From assembly GCF_022662375.1 (NCBI RefSeq), contig NZ_JAKNQL010000009.1, positions 205,172 through 269,171 on the forward strand: a stretch of DNA of 64,000 nucleotides. The letters run 5' to 3'. The translations under genes were made by a program, and so were the position numbers. Each line of letters starts with the position of its first letter. Within the stretch, counting starts at the first letter, position 1. Under the pieces are notes generated by a model. The model searched no databases and had not been told where the DNA came from. It was given only the letters and a program-made list of their open reading frames with translations. The stretch comes from Pseudomonas sp. CROZ-RG-20F-R04-15 (GTDB taxonomy: Bacteria > Pseudomonadota > Gammaproteobacteria > Pseudomonadales > Pseudomonadaceae). Shown in pieces: positions 1 through 8,761 of this stretch.

Positions 1-147
1 GATAAAACCGTTGGCCGCGACGCTCGACGAGCAGCCGCTGAGGCTGGCACCGAGTCCGGCAGTGGCGAGAAACGCGGTGGCGCCGAGGCTGAATTTCAGC
101 AGGCCACGGCGGGACAGTGCAGGTGTTTCGGTCAGGCTTGGGTGCAT
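1..147 (-). CDS. Tat-signal protein, N-terminal fragment (cut by window edge)
   Basis: Only the first 49 codons are inside the window; the gene continues off the left edge. The visible N-terminus has a twin-arginine motif (SRRGLLKF, residues about 12-19), a hydrophobic stretch, and then LSGC at residues 36-39, which could be a lipobox. This indicates export in folded form and possibly lipid anchoring. It lies downstream of the coniferyl aldehyde dehydrogenase gene on the same strand. In pseudomonads that gene is often followed by a small Tat protein and a GMC-type alcohol oxidoreductase, so this is probably that accessory protein (inference from context). The ATG at 147 is the first in frame, with only a weak GGG upstream. 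Confidence 0.6.
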   Translation of the reverse strand, partial: MHPSLTETPALSRRGLLKFSLGATAFLATAGLGASLSGCSSSVAANGFI

Positions 148-176
148 TGTTTTTATTACCCGGCGGTGACGAAGGT

Positions 177-1607
177 TTAGCGAATGAACAGCTTCTGGAT
201 CAGCTTCTGAATCGATGTGCCGTAGGGCGGGTAAATCAGTCTGGCTGCGTTGAAGCGCTGTTTAATCAGCACGCCTTTGGCTTTGCTGAAGGTCAGGAAG
301 CCTTCGTGGCCGTGGTAGTGGCCCATGCCGGAAGGGCCGACGCCGCCAAAGGGCATATCGTCCTGGGCCACATGCAGCAGCGTGTCGTTCAGGCAGACGC
401 CGCCGGAATGGGTTTCGTGCAGCACACGGTTTTGTTCGCGTTTGTCGTAGCCAAAGTAGTAAAGAGCCAGAGGTCGTGGCCGCTGATTGATGTAAGCAAA
501 TGCCTGTTCCAGATCCTGATACGGCACGATTGGCAGCAACGGGCCGAAGATTTCGTCCTGCATCACCGTCATCTCGTCGCTGACATTCAGCAGCACGCTG
601 TGTGGCATGCGCCGGCCCTGACCTTGTTCGAACAGCGGAATCAACAGCGCGCCCTTGCTGGTCGCGTCGCTGACGTAGCCGTTGAGTCGCGCCAGTTGGC
701 GTTCGTTGATGATCGCCGTGTAGTCCGGATTGTCGGCGAGTGTCGGATAAAAACCCTGCACGGCCTGGCGATAGGCTTCGACGAAAGCGCCGACCCGATC
801 TTCCGGCACCAGCACGTAATCCGGGGCGACGCAGGTCTGCCCGGCGTTGAGGGTTTTACCGAAGGCGATGCGTTCGGCGGCATCCTTGAGCGGGACATCG
901 CGGGAGACGATGGCCGGCGACTTGCCGCCCAGTTCCAGGGTGACCGGGGTGAGGTTTTCGGCGGCGGCGCGCATCACGTGTTTGCCGATGCTGGTGGCGC
1001 CGGTAAACAGCAAGTGGTCGAAGCGCAAACGGGAAAACGCCACGCCGATGTCGGCCTCACCGAGCACCACGCAGACCAGGTCTTCGGGGAAAATTCGCGC
1101 CAGCAACTCTTTCATCAACAAGCCGGTGGCCGGGGTCGATTCGCTCAATTTGAGCATCACCCGGTTGCCCGCCGCCAAGGCGCCGACCAGCGGGCCGACG
1201 GCCAGATACAACGGGTAATTCCACGGCACGATGACACCCACCACGCCCAATGGCTGATAGACCACTTTTGCCGAAGCGGGCTGGAACGCCATACCGACCT
1301 TGCGCCGCGAGGCTTTCATCCAGCCTTTGAGATGACGGCTGGCGTAATGAATGCCGTGCAGGCTTGGCATCAGCTCGGCGAGCAGGGTTTCATCGGCGCT
1401 GCGATGGCTGAAATCGGCGCTGATCGCCTCGATCAATGCCTGGCGTTCATTGCTCAACAAATCGCTCAACGCTTTCAGCCATTGCTGGCGCTGGGCGGCG
1501 GGCGGCATTGGGTTGGCGGCATACGCGGCCCGCTGCGCCTCGAACAACCTGTCCAGCTCCGCCAGGGGTTGTTGCAGCGTTTGCAGGTAAGCAATGTCGG
1601 CAGTCAT
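177..1607 (-). CDS. calB: Coniferyl aldehyde dehydrogenase
   Basis: This 476-residue NAD(P)-dependent aldehyde dehydrogenase most resembles coniferyl aldehyde dehydrogenases, which oxidise lignin-derived aromatic aldehydes to acids. It has the short class-3-like form without a long N-terminal extension. The catalytic cysteine is visible in NAGQTCVAP (Cys about 259) and the general-base glutamate in LELGGKSP (Glu about 225). PWNYPLYL near residue 130 is the conserved cofactor-site motif. It is divergent from a TetR gene and upstream of a Tat protein fragment, suggesting a small regulated oxidation locus. The exact substrate is inferred from family resemblance; a fatty-aldehyde role cannot be excluded. 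Confidence 0.85.
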   Translation of the reverse strand: MTADIAYLQTLQQPLAELDRLFEAQRAAYAANPMPPAAQRQQWLKALSDLLSNERQALIEAISADFSHRSADETLLAELMPSLHGIHYASRHLKGWMKASRRKVGMAFQPASAKVVYQPLGVVGVIVPWNYPLYLAVGPLVGALAAGNRVMLKLSESTPATGLLMKELLARIFPEDLVCVVLGEADIGVAFSRLRFDHLLFTGATSIGKHVMRAAAENLTPVTLELGGKSPAIVSRDVPLKDAAERIAFGKTLNAGQTCVAPDYVLVPEDRVGAFVEAYRQAVQGFYPTLADNPDYTAIINERQLARLNGYVSDATSKGALLIPLFEQGQGRRMPHSVLLNVSDEMTVMQDEIFGPLLPIVPYQDLEQAFAYINQRPRPLALYYFGYDKREQNRVLHETHSGGVCLNDTLLHVAQDDMPFGGVGPSGMGHYHGHEGFLTFSKAKGVLIKQRFNAARLIYPPYGTSIQKLIQKLFIR

Positions 1608-1642
1608 GGTCTGCTCCGGATTTATTGTAGTGATGAACTTTT

Positions 1643-1674
1643 TAGAGTCTATGCTCTAGAAAGTCAAATGACTT
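1643..1674. promoter_or_regulatory. Two inverted repeats in calB/tetR divergent region (candidate operator)
   Basis: Two short perfect dyads lie side by side between the divergent calB and TetR genes. The first is TAGAG-N6-CTCTA at 1643-1658. The second is AAGTCA-AA-TGACTT at 1661-1674. TetR-family proteins bind dyads of this size near their own promoters, so one of these may be the operator for the adjacent regulator. This is inference from position and symmetry only. Confidence 0.4.
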
Positions 1675-1753
1675 CCCTGCACAGCAGTGTTTTATCCATT
1701 TCCGGTTAGGTCGTAAGATGCCCCCCAACGCACTCTGAATTAAAGCTCAAGCC

Positions 1754-2425
1754 ATGGCCCCACGAATAAAAACCAGCGAGCGTATCGTGCTGAACAGCCT
1801 TGAGCTGTTCAATCAGCAGGGCGAGCGCAGCATCAGCACCAATCACATTGCCGCCCATATGGAGATTTCTCCGGGCAACCTGTACTACCACTTCCCCAAC
1901 AAGCAGGCGATCATCGCCGTGTTGTTCAGTGAGTACGAAAGCCTTGTGGACAGCTTTCTGCGCCCGCCGCAGGGGCGTGCGGCGACCGTCGAAGACAAGC
2001 GTTTCTATCTCAAGGAACTGCTCTCGGCGATGTGGCGTTACCGCTTTCTGCACCGTGATCTCGAGCATCTGCTCGACAGCGATCCAGAGCTGGCCGCCCG
2101 TTATCGGCGCTTCTCCCAACGCTGCGTGATTCAGGGCGCGGCGATCTACGAAGGTTTTGTCGCCGCCGGGATTCTCGATATGGACCGCGTGCAGATCGAA
2201 TCCCTGACCCTCAACGCCTGGATCATCCTGACATCCTGGGTGCGCTTCCTGTGCACCACCCGCGAAAACTCCAACCACCTCAGTGAGCAGGCCATTAAAC
2301 GTGGCGTGTACCAGGTGCTGGTGCTGGAAGCCGGGTTTGTCACCGAGCAGGCGCGTGACGAGGTCAATGCGTTGTTCGAGGAGTTCTACGTGCCGCTGGC
2401 CCAGGCCCTTGAAGACGTGAAATAA
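1754..2425 (+). CDS. TetR/AcrR family transcriptional regulator
   Basis: A 223-residue regulator with an N-terminal TetR helix-turn-helix (residues about 8-55). The recognition-helix segment is ISPGNLYYHFPNKQAI, a hallmark of the family. The helical C-terminal half would bind a ligand and dimerise. It is transcribed away from calB with two dyads in the shared 146-bp region, so it probably controls calB and itself; the ligand is unknown. The start chosen is the ATG at 1754, followed by the typical basic PRIKTSERIV leader. The upstream ribosome-binding site is weak. Confidence 0.85.
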   Translation: MAPRIKTSERIVLNSLELFNQQGERSISTNHIAAHMEISPGNLYYHFPNKQAIIAVLFSEYESLVDSFLRPPQGRAATVEDKRFYLKELLSAMWRYRFLHRDLEHLLDSDPELAARYRRFSQRCVIQGAAIYEGFVAAGILDMDRVQIESLTLNAWIILTSWVRFLCTTRENSNHLSEQAIKRGVYQVLVLEAGFVTEQARDEVNALFEEFYVPLAQALEDVK

Positions 2426-2457
2426 ACCGTTCTGTTGAAATCCCTCAGGAGCCCGCT

Positions 2458-3312
2458 ATGCCGATTGCGCAACTGATCAGCCCCGAAGCACTGGATGCCC
2501 GCAAGGCGCAGCCGGGGCTGGTGATTCTCGATTGTCGTTTTGCCCTCGAAGACCCGGACTACGGCCAGCGCAGCTATGCCGAAGGGCACATTGCCGGGGC
2601 GAGCTTCGCTGATCTTGAGCGTGACCTCAGCGGCACTGTGGTCAAAGGCGTGACCGGGCGTCATCCACTGCCCGAGCCGGCGGCGCTGATCGAGCGTCTG
2701 CAAGCCTGGGGCATCAACAATGACAGCGAAGTGGTTCTGTATGACGACGGTCCCGGTGCCTATGCCGCGCGGGCATGGTGGTTGCTGGCGTGGTTGGGCA
2801 AGCGCGACGGCGTGTTCATTCTCGATGGCGGGCTCAAGGCCTGGCACGCGGCGGGGTTGCCGCTGAGTCTGGATGCGTCGACGGTTGCGCGTGGCAACTT
2901 CAGTGGTCAACCGGACATGAGCTTGCTGATCAGCGCCGAAAAATTGCAAAAGCGTCTTGGCCAGCATGGGTTGACCTTGATCGATGCCCGCGCCTTACCG
3001 CGCTTCAAGGGTGAAGTGGAACCGATCGATCCGGTGGCCGGGCACATTCCCGGTGCGCAGTGCGCGGCGTTCACCGATAACCTCGGCAGCGATGGGCGAT
3101 TCCTGCCGGCGGAGCAACTCAAGCAGCGTTTTGCCGCGAAGCTCGGCGAGCGTTCGCCAGCGGATCTGGTGGCTTATTGCGGTTCTGGCGTGACGGCGTG
3201 TCACAACCTGTTCGCGTTGGGTCTGGCTGGATATCCGCTGGGCTCGTTGTATGCCGGGTCGTGGAGTGAGTGGATCAATGAGCCTTCGCGCGGTATCGCC
3301 ACCGGCGAATAA
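2458..3312 (+). CDS. sseA: 3-mercaptopyruvate/thiosulfate sulfurtransferase (double rhodanese)
   Basis: A 284-residue two-domain rhodanese. The N-terminal domain (about 1-135) has YDDGPG where an active loop would carry cysteine, so it is structural. The C-terminal domain carries the catalytic Cys241 in AYCGSGVTA. The CGSGVT loop is typical of 3-mercaptopyruvate sulfurtransferases rather than classical rhodanese. The enzyme would pass sulfur from mercaptopyruvate or thiosulfate to thiol acceptors or cyanide in the cytoplasm. A good CAGGAG ribosome-binding site precedes the ATG, 32 bp after the TetR gene, so the two may be co-transcribed. Confidence 0.85.
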   Translation: MPIAQLISPEALDARKAQPGLVILDCRFALEDPDYGQRSYAEGHIAGASFADLERDLSGTVVKGVTGRHPLPEPAALIERLQAWGINNDSEVVLYDDGPGAYAARAWWLLAWLGKRDGVFILDGGLKAWHAAGLPLSLDASTVARGNFSGQPDMSLLISAEKLQKRLGQHGLTLIDARALPRFKGEVEPIDPVAGHIPGAQCAAFTDNLGSDGRFLPAEQLKQRFAAKLGERSPADLVAYCGSGVTACHNLFALGLAGYPLGSLYAGSWSEWINEPSRGIATGE

Positions 3313-3320
3313 TCAATACC

Positions 3321-3409
3321 TGTGGGAGCGAGCCTGCTCGCGAAGGCGTCCTGTCAGCCACTATTTCTTGGACTGACACACCGCTTTCGCGAGCAAGCTC
3401 GCTCCCACA
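3321..3409. repeat. REP-type inverted doublet (family A)
   Basis: Two head-to-head copies of a REP unit: TGTGGGAGCGAGCCTGCTCG on the left and its near reverse complement ending CTCGCTCCCACA on the right, about 35 bp apart. It sits between two convergent genes. The same family recurs seven more times in the window. Confidence 0.95.
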
Positions 3410-3413
3410 TTGG

Positions 3414-4256
3414 TTATTCGTTGTCTGAAGGAAATTGTCGGGCACTGCGATACGCGGCTGGCCCGACACCATAAGCCTGCTTGAACTGCCGGCTCAAATG
3501 GCTCTGGTCGGCAAACCCCAATTGTGTGGCGACCTCCACGGGCAGGCAGCCATGTTGCAGAAGTGCGCGCGCCTGAGCGATGCGTTGCTGCATCAGCCAA
3601 GTGTGCGGCGGCATGCCGGTAGCGCGGCGGAACACCCGGGCGAAATGGAACGGCGATAGATTGACCGCCGCCGCCAGTTCTTCCAGTGATGGTGGCGCCG
3701 CCAGTTGCGCGTGCAACAATTCTTTGCCTAACAGCACCGCGCGGTGTTCTTTGCCGGCCCGACCGGGCACCGGCACTGCCGCATGGCGCTGCAACAGCAG
3801 CAACATCATTTCGCGCCACACCGTTTGCTGCTGCAGCGCGGTGGCCGGGCTTTCGAGCAGGCGGTGCAACTGCGCAAAGCCGTTGACCAGATCCGGATCC
3901 CTATACAGCGTGGCGCCGAACGCCGGCAGGTTGGTGGTGGACAGCTCCAGCTCATCCAGCAGTGAAACGATTTGCGAGGTGTCGGGATAAAACGCCCGGT
4001 ACAGCCAGCCGTCCTCGGTACCTTTGTGCCCGGTGTGCAGCTCATCGGGATTGATCAGTACCAGCGTGCCGCTGCCGGCCAGATGCTCGGCGCCGCGATA
4101 ACGGTAGCGCTGGGCACCGGCCATGATCATGCCGATCACGAAGCCGTCGTGCACATGAGGGGCGAAACGCTGCTCGATGTAGCGCGCCGACAACAATTCG
4201 ACCCCGGCCAGCGGCGCGGTTTGCCAGAATCGGATCGACTCGCCCTGATCGCTCAT
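3414..4256 (-). CDS. AraC family transcriptional regulator
   Basis: A 280-residue AraC/XylS-type regulator. The N-terminal part is a cupin-like sensor domain (HVHDGFVIGMIMAG and a following beta-rich stretch). The C-terminal ~100 residues hold the two helix-turn-helix motifs (LEELAAAVNLSPFHFARVF and EVATQLGFADQSHLSRQF). The start at 4256 (MSDQGES) is chosen because its ATG overlaps the stop of the upstream hydrolase gene as ATGA, typical of translational coupling. An upstream in-frame ATG at 4277 would add seven residues. The inducer and targets are not evident. Confidence 0.85.
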   Translation of the reverse strand: MSDQGESIRFWQTAPLAGVELLSARYIEQRFAPHVHDGFVIGMIMAGAQRYRYRGAEHLAGSGTLVLINPDELHTGHKGTEDGWLYRAFYPDTSQIVSLLDELELSTTNLPAFGATLYRDPDLVNGFAQLHRLLESPATALQQQTVWREMMLLLLQRHAAVPVPGRAGKEHRAVLLGKELLHAQLAAPPSLEELAAAVNLSPFHFARVFRRATGMPPHTWLMQQRIAQARALLQHGCLPVEVATQLGFADQSHLSRQFKQAYGVGPAAYRSARQFPSDNE

Positions 4257-5248
4257 GTGGGCAGGCTGGCCAGCCATTGCGGGATGCGGCGTTCGAGGTA
4301 GTAGCCGGGTTGGCGCACTGAGCCGTCGACGAAACCGACGTGACCGCCGCGTGGCTGCAACTCAAATGCGGTTGAGGCCGACAGTTCACTGGCCTGGGGC
4401 AAGCTGTGCGGGAATACGAATGGATCGTCCGCCGCCTGAATGATCAGCGTCGGGGTGCGGATCTCTCCGAGGAAATAGCGGCTCGATGCGCGCCGGTAGT
4501 AATCCTCGGCATCGTTGAAACCATGTAGCGGCGCGGTCACCCGGCCATCGAAATCCCAGAACGTACGCATGTTTTCCAGCGAGCCAAGCGCTGCCAGTGC
4601 CGCAAGGCCGTCCTCGCGACCGTCATGCTGGAACTGCCGTTGCTTGTTCTTGATGTAGGCGACCATCTCGCGCATGAAGTGCGCCTGATAGACCTTGGAA
4701 AAGCCCTGGCCGATCCGGTCGGCGCATTGATCGAGCCGAAACGGCACCGACACCGCCACAGCGCCGAGCACACCACTGGCGCTGCCGGTTTCGCCCAAAT
4801 GCTTGAGCAACACGTTGCCGCCGAGGGAATAACCGACGGCATACAACGGCGCCAACGGACGTTTGGCGCGCAGGTGCCTGATGGTTTCAGCGAGGTCTTC
4901 GCTGGCACCGGAGTGGTAGCTGCGCGGCAGCAGATTCGGTTCGCCCGAGCAGCCGCGCCAGTTCAGCGCGACACTGGCCCAGCCTTGATCGGCCAAGGTT
5001 TTTTGGATACCCGCTACATAAGGCGAATTGGACGAGCCGGTCAGCCCATGCAGCACCAGCACCAGTGGCGCATCGGCGGTGTGCGGGCCGTGCCAGTCGA
5101 GGTCGAGAAAGTCGCCATCCTCAAGCCACAGGCGTTCGCGTTCACGTTCGATATGCACGGTTTTGCGCCACAGCGGCCCCCACAAGGTTTGCAGGTGCGG
5201 ATTGCCGAGGCCGAGGGCGGGGGTGAAGCGTTCTGAAGAGGCGGACAC
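4253..5248 (-). CDS. YheT-type alpha/beta hydrolase
   Basis: A 331-residue alpha/beta-fold hydrolase of the YheT/ABHD family. The nucleophile elbow GYSLGGN places the serine at about residue 141. LVLHGLTGSSNSPY (about 62-75) is the oxyanion-hole region, and GGHVGF near the C-terminus supplies the catalytic histidine. Family members are esterases of poorly defined substrate. The gene ends in an ATGA overlap with the AraC gene, so the two are probably translated together. Confidence 0.8.
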   Translation of the reverse strand: MSASSERFTPALGLGNPHLQTLWGPLWRKTVHIERERERLWLEDGDFLDLDWHGPHTADAPLVLVLHGLTGSSNSPYVAGIQKTLADQGWASVALNWRGCSGEPNLLPRSYHSGASEDLAETIRHLRAKRPLAPLYAVGYSLGGNVLLKHLGETGSASGVLGAVAVSVPFRLDQCADRIGQGFSKVYQAHFMREMVAYIKNKQRQFQHDGREDGLAALAALGSLENMRTFWDFDGRVTAPLHGFNDAEDYYRRASSRYFLGEIRTPTLIIQAADDPFVFPHSLPQASELSASTAFELQPRGGHVGFVDGSVRQPGYYLERRIPQWLASLPT

Positions 5249-5311
5249 GATGGTTCTCGATGCAGAGCGGCGACCCCATTGGAAGGGACGCCGCTGATTC
5301 AGACCGGTCGG

Positions 5312-5926
5312 TTAACCGGCGATCTCTGCCGTACGTTGCCACAGCGCGTAGTAAACCCGGCCGGATTTCTGTTCGCGGTGCAGGCGCCAGTTGCCCGGCA
5401 GGCCCAGCGTCGATGGCGCCGTTTCGCTTTCAGTGTAGATCCACGAGTCGGGGGCCAGCCACTGACGCTCTTCGAGCAAGGTGCAAACGGCCGGCAGCAG
5501 GTTCTGATTGAACGGCGGGTCGAGGAATACCAGGTCGAACGGGCTGGCGGTCTGGGTTTCCAGATAACGCAGGGCATCAGCCGTTTGTACCTGACCGTTG
5601 GTGCAGCGCAGGGTGCCGAGGTGTTCTTTCAGGCTGGACACCGCAATGTTGCTGGCATCCAGCGCCTGACCCATGGCCGCGCCACGGGACAATGCTTCGA
5701 GAAACAGCGCGCCGCTGCCGGCGAACGGATCAAGCACCTTAGCCCCTTCAACGTACGGTGCGAGCCAGTTGAACAAGGTTTCACGCACGCGATCCGGCGT
5801 CGGGCGCAGGCCCGGCGCGTCGGGGAAGCTCAGCTTGCGGCTGCGCCATTGGCCGCCAATGATGCGCAACTGGTTCACACCGTTGTGAACGTTGTGCGCA
5901 GGTTTCTTAGGGGAACGAGTCGCCAT
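5312..5926 (-). CDS. rsmD: 16S rRNA (guanine966-N2)-methyltransferase
   Basis: A 204-residue RsmD methyltransferase that methylates the exocyclic N2 of G966 in 16S rRNA within the 30S subunit, using SAM. The SAM-binding motif I is VLDPFAGSGAL (about residues 64-74). The catalytic motif is FLDPPF (Asp about 136), the N-methylating DPPF/Y signature. The N-terminal RIIGGQWRSRKLSFP is characteristic of RsmD. Its start overlaps the end of the M16 peptidase gene, as in other pseudomonads, so it is the last gene of that leftward unit. Confidence 0.93.
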   Translation of the reverse strand: MATRSPKKPAHNVHNGVNQLRIIGGQWRSRKLSFPDAPGLRPTPDRVRETLFNWLAPYVEGAKVLDPFAGSGALFLEALSRGAAMGQALDASNIAVSSLKEHLGTLRCTNGQVQTADALRYLETQTASPFDLVFLDPPFNQNLLPAVCTLLEERQWLAPDSWIYTESETAPSTLGLPGNWRLHREQKSGRVYYALWQRTAEIAG

Positions 5927-7413
5927 TAATGCTCCGGAACCCCGAGCGGTTGCTCGGCAGGTTTATCAGATGGGGCCGGTAACGGCTTTTGCGGCACGGT
6001 TGGACCCGCGGTGACGATGACCATTTTGTCCGTGCTCAGGTGTTTGTTCAGGGCGTCGCGGACTTGTTCCACGGTCAGGCTTTGCGACTGACGCATGAAA
6101 TCATCCAGGTAGCTCAGCGGCAGATTATAGAAGCCCATCGCGCCGAGTTGGCCGACGATATCGGCATTGCTCGCAGTGGACAGCGGGAAGCTGCCGGCGA
6201 GTTCGCGTTTGGCGTCGTCGAGTTCTTTCTGCGTCGGCCCGGTTTTCAGATAGTCGGCGAGTACGTCCTGCACCAGTTTCAGGGTGCCTTCGCTCATTTC
6301 CGCGCGGGTCTGCAGGTTGATCATGAACGGGCCACGCGCCTGCATCGGGCTGAAAGCCGAGTACACGCCGTAGGTCAGGCCGCGTTTCTCGCGCACTTCG
6401 CTCATCAGGCGTGTGCCGAAACCACCGCCACCGAGTATCTGGTTGCCCATCGACAGCGCCGCGTAATCCGGGTCGTCACGGTCGATGCCCAGTTGCGCGA
6501 GCATCAGGTTGGTCTGCTTCGACGGGAATTCGATATGGCCAGTGCTGGCCTTCGGTTCCTGCGGCTGCGCGATCTTCGCCAGCGCCGGGCCTTTCGGCAG
6601 GGCAGAAGAGACCTGATTGGCAATCGCCTCGGCTTCTGCGCGAGACAAGTCACCGACCAGCGCGATCACCACGTTGCCAGCGGCGTAGGCCTTGGCGTGG
6701 AACTCGCGCAGTTGCGTGAGGGTAATCTTCGGCACGCTTTGCGGGTTGCCGTCGCTCGAATGCGCGTACGGATGATCGCCATACAGACGCTTCATCAGCT
6801 CGAGGCTGGCGAGTTTGCCGGGGTTCTGTTTCTGGTATTCGAAACCGGCGAGCAGCTGGTTCTTGATGCGCGCGAACGAGTCGGCCGGGAACGTCGGTTT
6901 GCCGACCACTTCCGCGAACAGCTTCAGTGCCGGTTCACGCTTGTCGGCAGCACTCAGGCTGCGCAGCGAGGCCAGCGCCATGTCCTTGAAAGCGCCGTTG
7001 CCGAAATCCGCACCGAGGCCTTCGAAGCCTTGCGCGATAGCGCCGACGTCTTTACCGGCGACACCTTCGTTGAGCATTGCGTTGGTCAGCACCGCCAGAC
7101 CCGATGCGCTGCCGTCCTGGCTGCTGCCGGCGGCGAAGATCAGGCGCATGTCGAACATCGGCAGCTCATGGGCTTCGACGAACAATACTTTGGCGCCTTC
7201 GGCGGTGTTCCAGGTTTGCACGTCGAGTTTGCGGCTGGCCGGGGCCTTGCCGTCGAGTTCGGTCAGTGATTGCAGCTTCTGGCTGGTCTTGGCGTTGTCG
7301 AGGGCTTCGCTGGCATTGCTGTCAGCGCCCGGCGACAGGTACAGCGCGGCAGAGCCGATCACCGCCACGGCAATCAGGCCGAGTAGCAGGCGTGGGGATT
7401 TGCGCTTACTCAT
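5926..7413 (-). CDS. M16 peptidase-like protein lacking zinc motif
   Basis: A 495-residue M16-family protein with an N-terminal hydrophobic segment (LLLGLIAVAVIGSAALYL), so it is exported or membrane-anchored. Where active M16 peptidases have HxxEH, this protein has GLAVLTNAMLNEG, so it should not bind zinc itself. It keeps the C-domain substrate-binding R/Y region (GTRLMSEVREKRGLTYGVYS). It overlaps the upstream active-type M16 gene by 8 bp. Active/inactive M16 pairs elsewhere form heterodimeric peptidases, as in the mitochondrial processing peptidase. That arrangement is the likely role here (inference). Confidence 0.85.
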   Translation of the reverse strand: MSKRKSPRLLLGLIAVAVIGSAALYLSPGADSNASEALDNAKTSQKLQSLTELDGKAPASRKLDVQTWNTAEGAKVLFVEAHELPMFDMRLIFAAGSSQDGSASGLAVLTNAMLNEGVAGKDVGAIAQGFEGLGADFGNGAFKDMALASLRSLSAADKREPALKLFAEVVGKPTFPADSFARIKNQLLAGFEYQKQNPGKLASLELMKRLYGDHPYAHSSDGNPQSVPKITLTQLREFHAKAYAAGNVVIALVGDLSRAEAEAIANQVSSALPKGPALAKIAQPQEPKASTGHIEFPSKQTNLMLAQLGIDRDDPDYAALSMGNQILGGGGFGTRLMSEVREKRGLTYGVYSAFSPMQARGPFMINLQTRAEMSEGTLKLVQDVLADYLKTGPTQKELDDAKRELAGSFPLSTASNADIVGQLGAMGFYNLPLSYLDDFMRQSQSLTVEQVRDALNKHLSTDKMVIVTAGPTVPQKPLPAPSDKPAEQPLGVPEH

Positions 7414-8761
7414 GAGTCGTCTCCAGTGGCAGGACGTGGGCGACGCTGAGACGTTCGCGGGTGAAATACAGCTTGGCGGCGTTCTGGATGTCTTGCGGGG
7501 TCACGCTTTCCAGATCGGCGAGTTCGGTGTCCATCAGTTGCCACGACAGGCCGACGGTTTCCAGTTGGCCGATCGCGGTGGCCTGGCTGGTGATCGAATC
7601 ACGTTCGAAGACCAGACCGGCGATCACTTGCGCGCGCACGCGTTCCAGCTCTTCGGCGGAAGGTGCGGTGGTTTTCAGCTGTTCCAGCAGTTTCCACAGA
7701 CCGGCCTCGGCCTGCGCCATGGTCTTTTTCTTCTGCGTGTTCGGGGTTGCCGACAAGGTGAACAGGCTGTCGCCACGGGTGTAGGCGTCGTAGCTCGACG
7801 AACCGCCAGAGACCAGCTCTTCGCCGCGCTCCAGTTGCGTCGGAATGCGCCCGCTGTAACCACCGTCAAGCAGCGCCGAGATCAGACGCAGAGCGTTGAC
7901 CGAGCGCTTGTCTTCAGCGGTGGCGATGCTCGGCACGTTGAAACCAAGCATCAGGCTCGGCAACTGCGTCTGCACGTGCAGGGTGATCTGGCGTTCGCCG
8001 GGTTCGGCCAGTTCCAGTGGTTTTTTCGCCGGTGGCACGTCGCGCTTGGCGATCGGGCCGAAATAGCGCTGGGCGAGGGTTTTCACTTCGTCCGGAGTAA
8101 CGTCACCGACTACGACCAGCGTGGCGTTGTTCGGCACGTACCAGGATTGGTACCAGTGGCGCAGCTCTTCGACTTTCATGCGGTCGAGGTCGGCCATCCA
8201 GCCGATGGTCGGCGTGTGATAGCCGCTGGCCGGGTAGGCCATGGCTTTATAGCGTTCGTAGGCCTTGGACATCGGCTTGTCATCGGTGCGCAAGCGGCGC
8301 TCTTCCTTGATAACTTCGATTTCCTTGGCGAACTCGTCGGCCGGCAGGCGCAGATTGGCCATGCGGTCGGCTTCCAGTTCGAAGGCTACGCCCAGACGGT
8401 CGCGAGCCAGCACCTGGTAATAAGCGGTGAAGTCGTCGCTGGTGAAGGCGTTCTCTTCGGCGCCCAAGTCGCGAAGGATCAGCGACGCTTCGCCGGGACC
8501 GACTTTCTCGCTGCCCTTGAACATCATGTGCTCGAGCGCGTGGGACAGACCGGTCTGGCCCGGGGTTTCGTAGCTGGAGCCGACCTTGTACCAGACCTGC
8601 GAGACCACCACTGGCGCGCGATGGTCTTCGCGCACGACGACCTTGAGGCCGTTGTCGAGGGTGAATTCGTGAGTCGGTTGCGGGTCGGCCGCCAGGGCCG
8701 AAAGGGGCAGGCAGACTGTGCTGAGCAGCAGGCCTGCGGCGCGGCGGGCTAGAGCATTCAT
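7406..8761 (-). CDS. M16 family zinc metallopeptidase
   Basis: A 451-residue M16 (pitrilysin-like) peptidase with a cleavable signal peptide (about residues 1-24, ending ALAADP). The inverted zinc motif HALEH is at residues 74-78 in GLSHALEHMMFKGSEKV. The downstream glutamate helix (EIEVIKEERRLR) and a C-terminal half-domain follow. It likely acts in the periplasm with the next gene's zinc-less partner, whose start overlaps its stop. Substrates are unknown. Divergent from ftsY. Confidence 0.88.
   Translation of the reverse strand: MNALARRAAGLLLSTVCLPLSALAADPQPTHEFTLDNGLKVVVREDHRAPVVVSQVWYKVGSSYETPGQTGLSHALEHMMFKGSEKVGPGEASLILRDLGAEENAFTSDDFTAYYQVLARDRLGVAFELEADRMANLRLPADEFAKEIEVIKEERRLRTDDKPMSKAYERYKAMAYPASGYHTPTIGWMADLDRMKVEELRHWYQSWYVPNNATLVVVGDVTPDEVKTLAQRYFGPIAKRDVPPAKKPLELAEPGERQITLHVQTQLPSLMLGFNVPSIATAEDKRSVNALRLISALLDGGYSGRIPTQLERGEELVSGGSSSYDAYTRGDSLFTLSATPNTQKKKTMAQAEAGLWKLLEQLKTTAPSAEELERVRAQVIAGLVFERDSITSQATAIGQLETVGLSWQLMDTELADLESVTPQDIQNAAKLYFTRERLSVAHVLPLETTHE

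Noticed and set aside
117..1709. 530-codon open frame on the plus strand opposite calB
   Set aside because: It is antisense to a well-conserved aldehyde dehydrogenase, has no recognisable domain and no ribosome-binding site. Long antisense frames are expected in GC-rich DNA.
6815..8752. 645-codon plus-strand frame opposite the M16 genes
   Set aside because: Composition is that of an antisense shadow, and both M16 proteins on the other strand show catalytic or structural family motifs.
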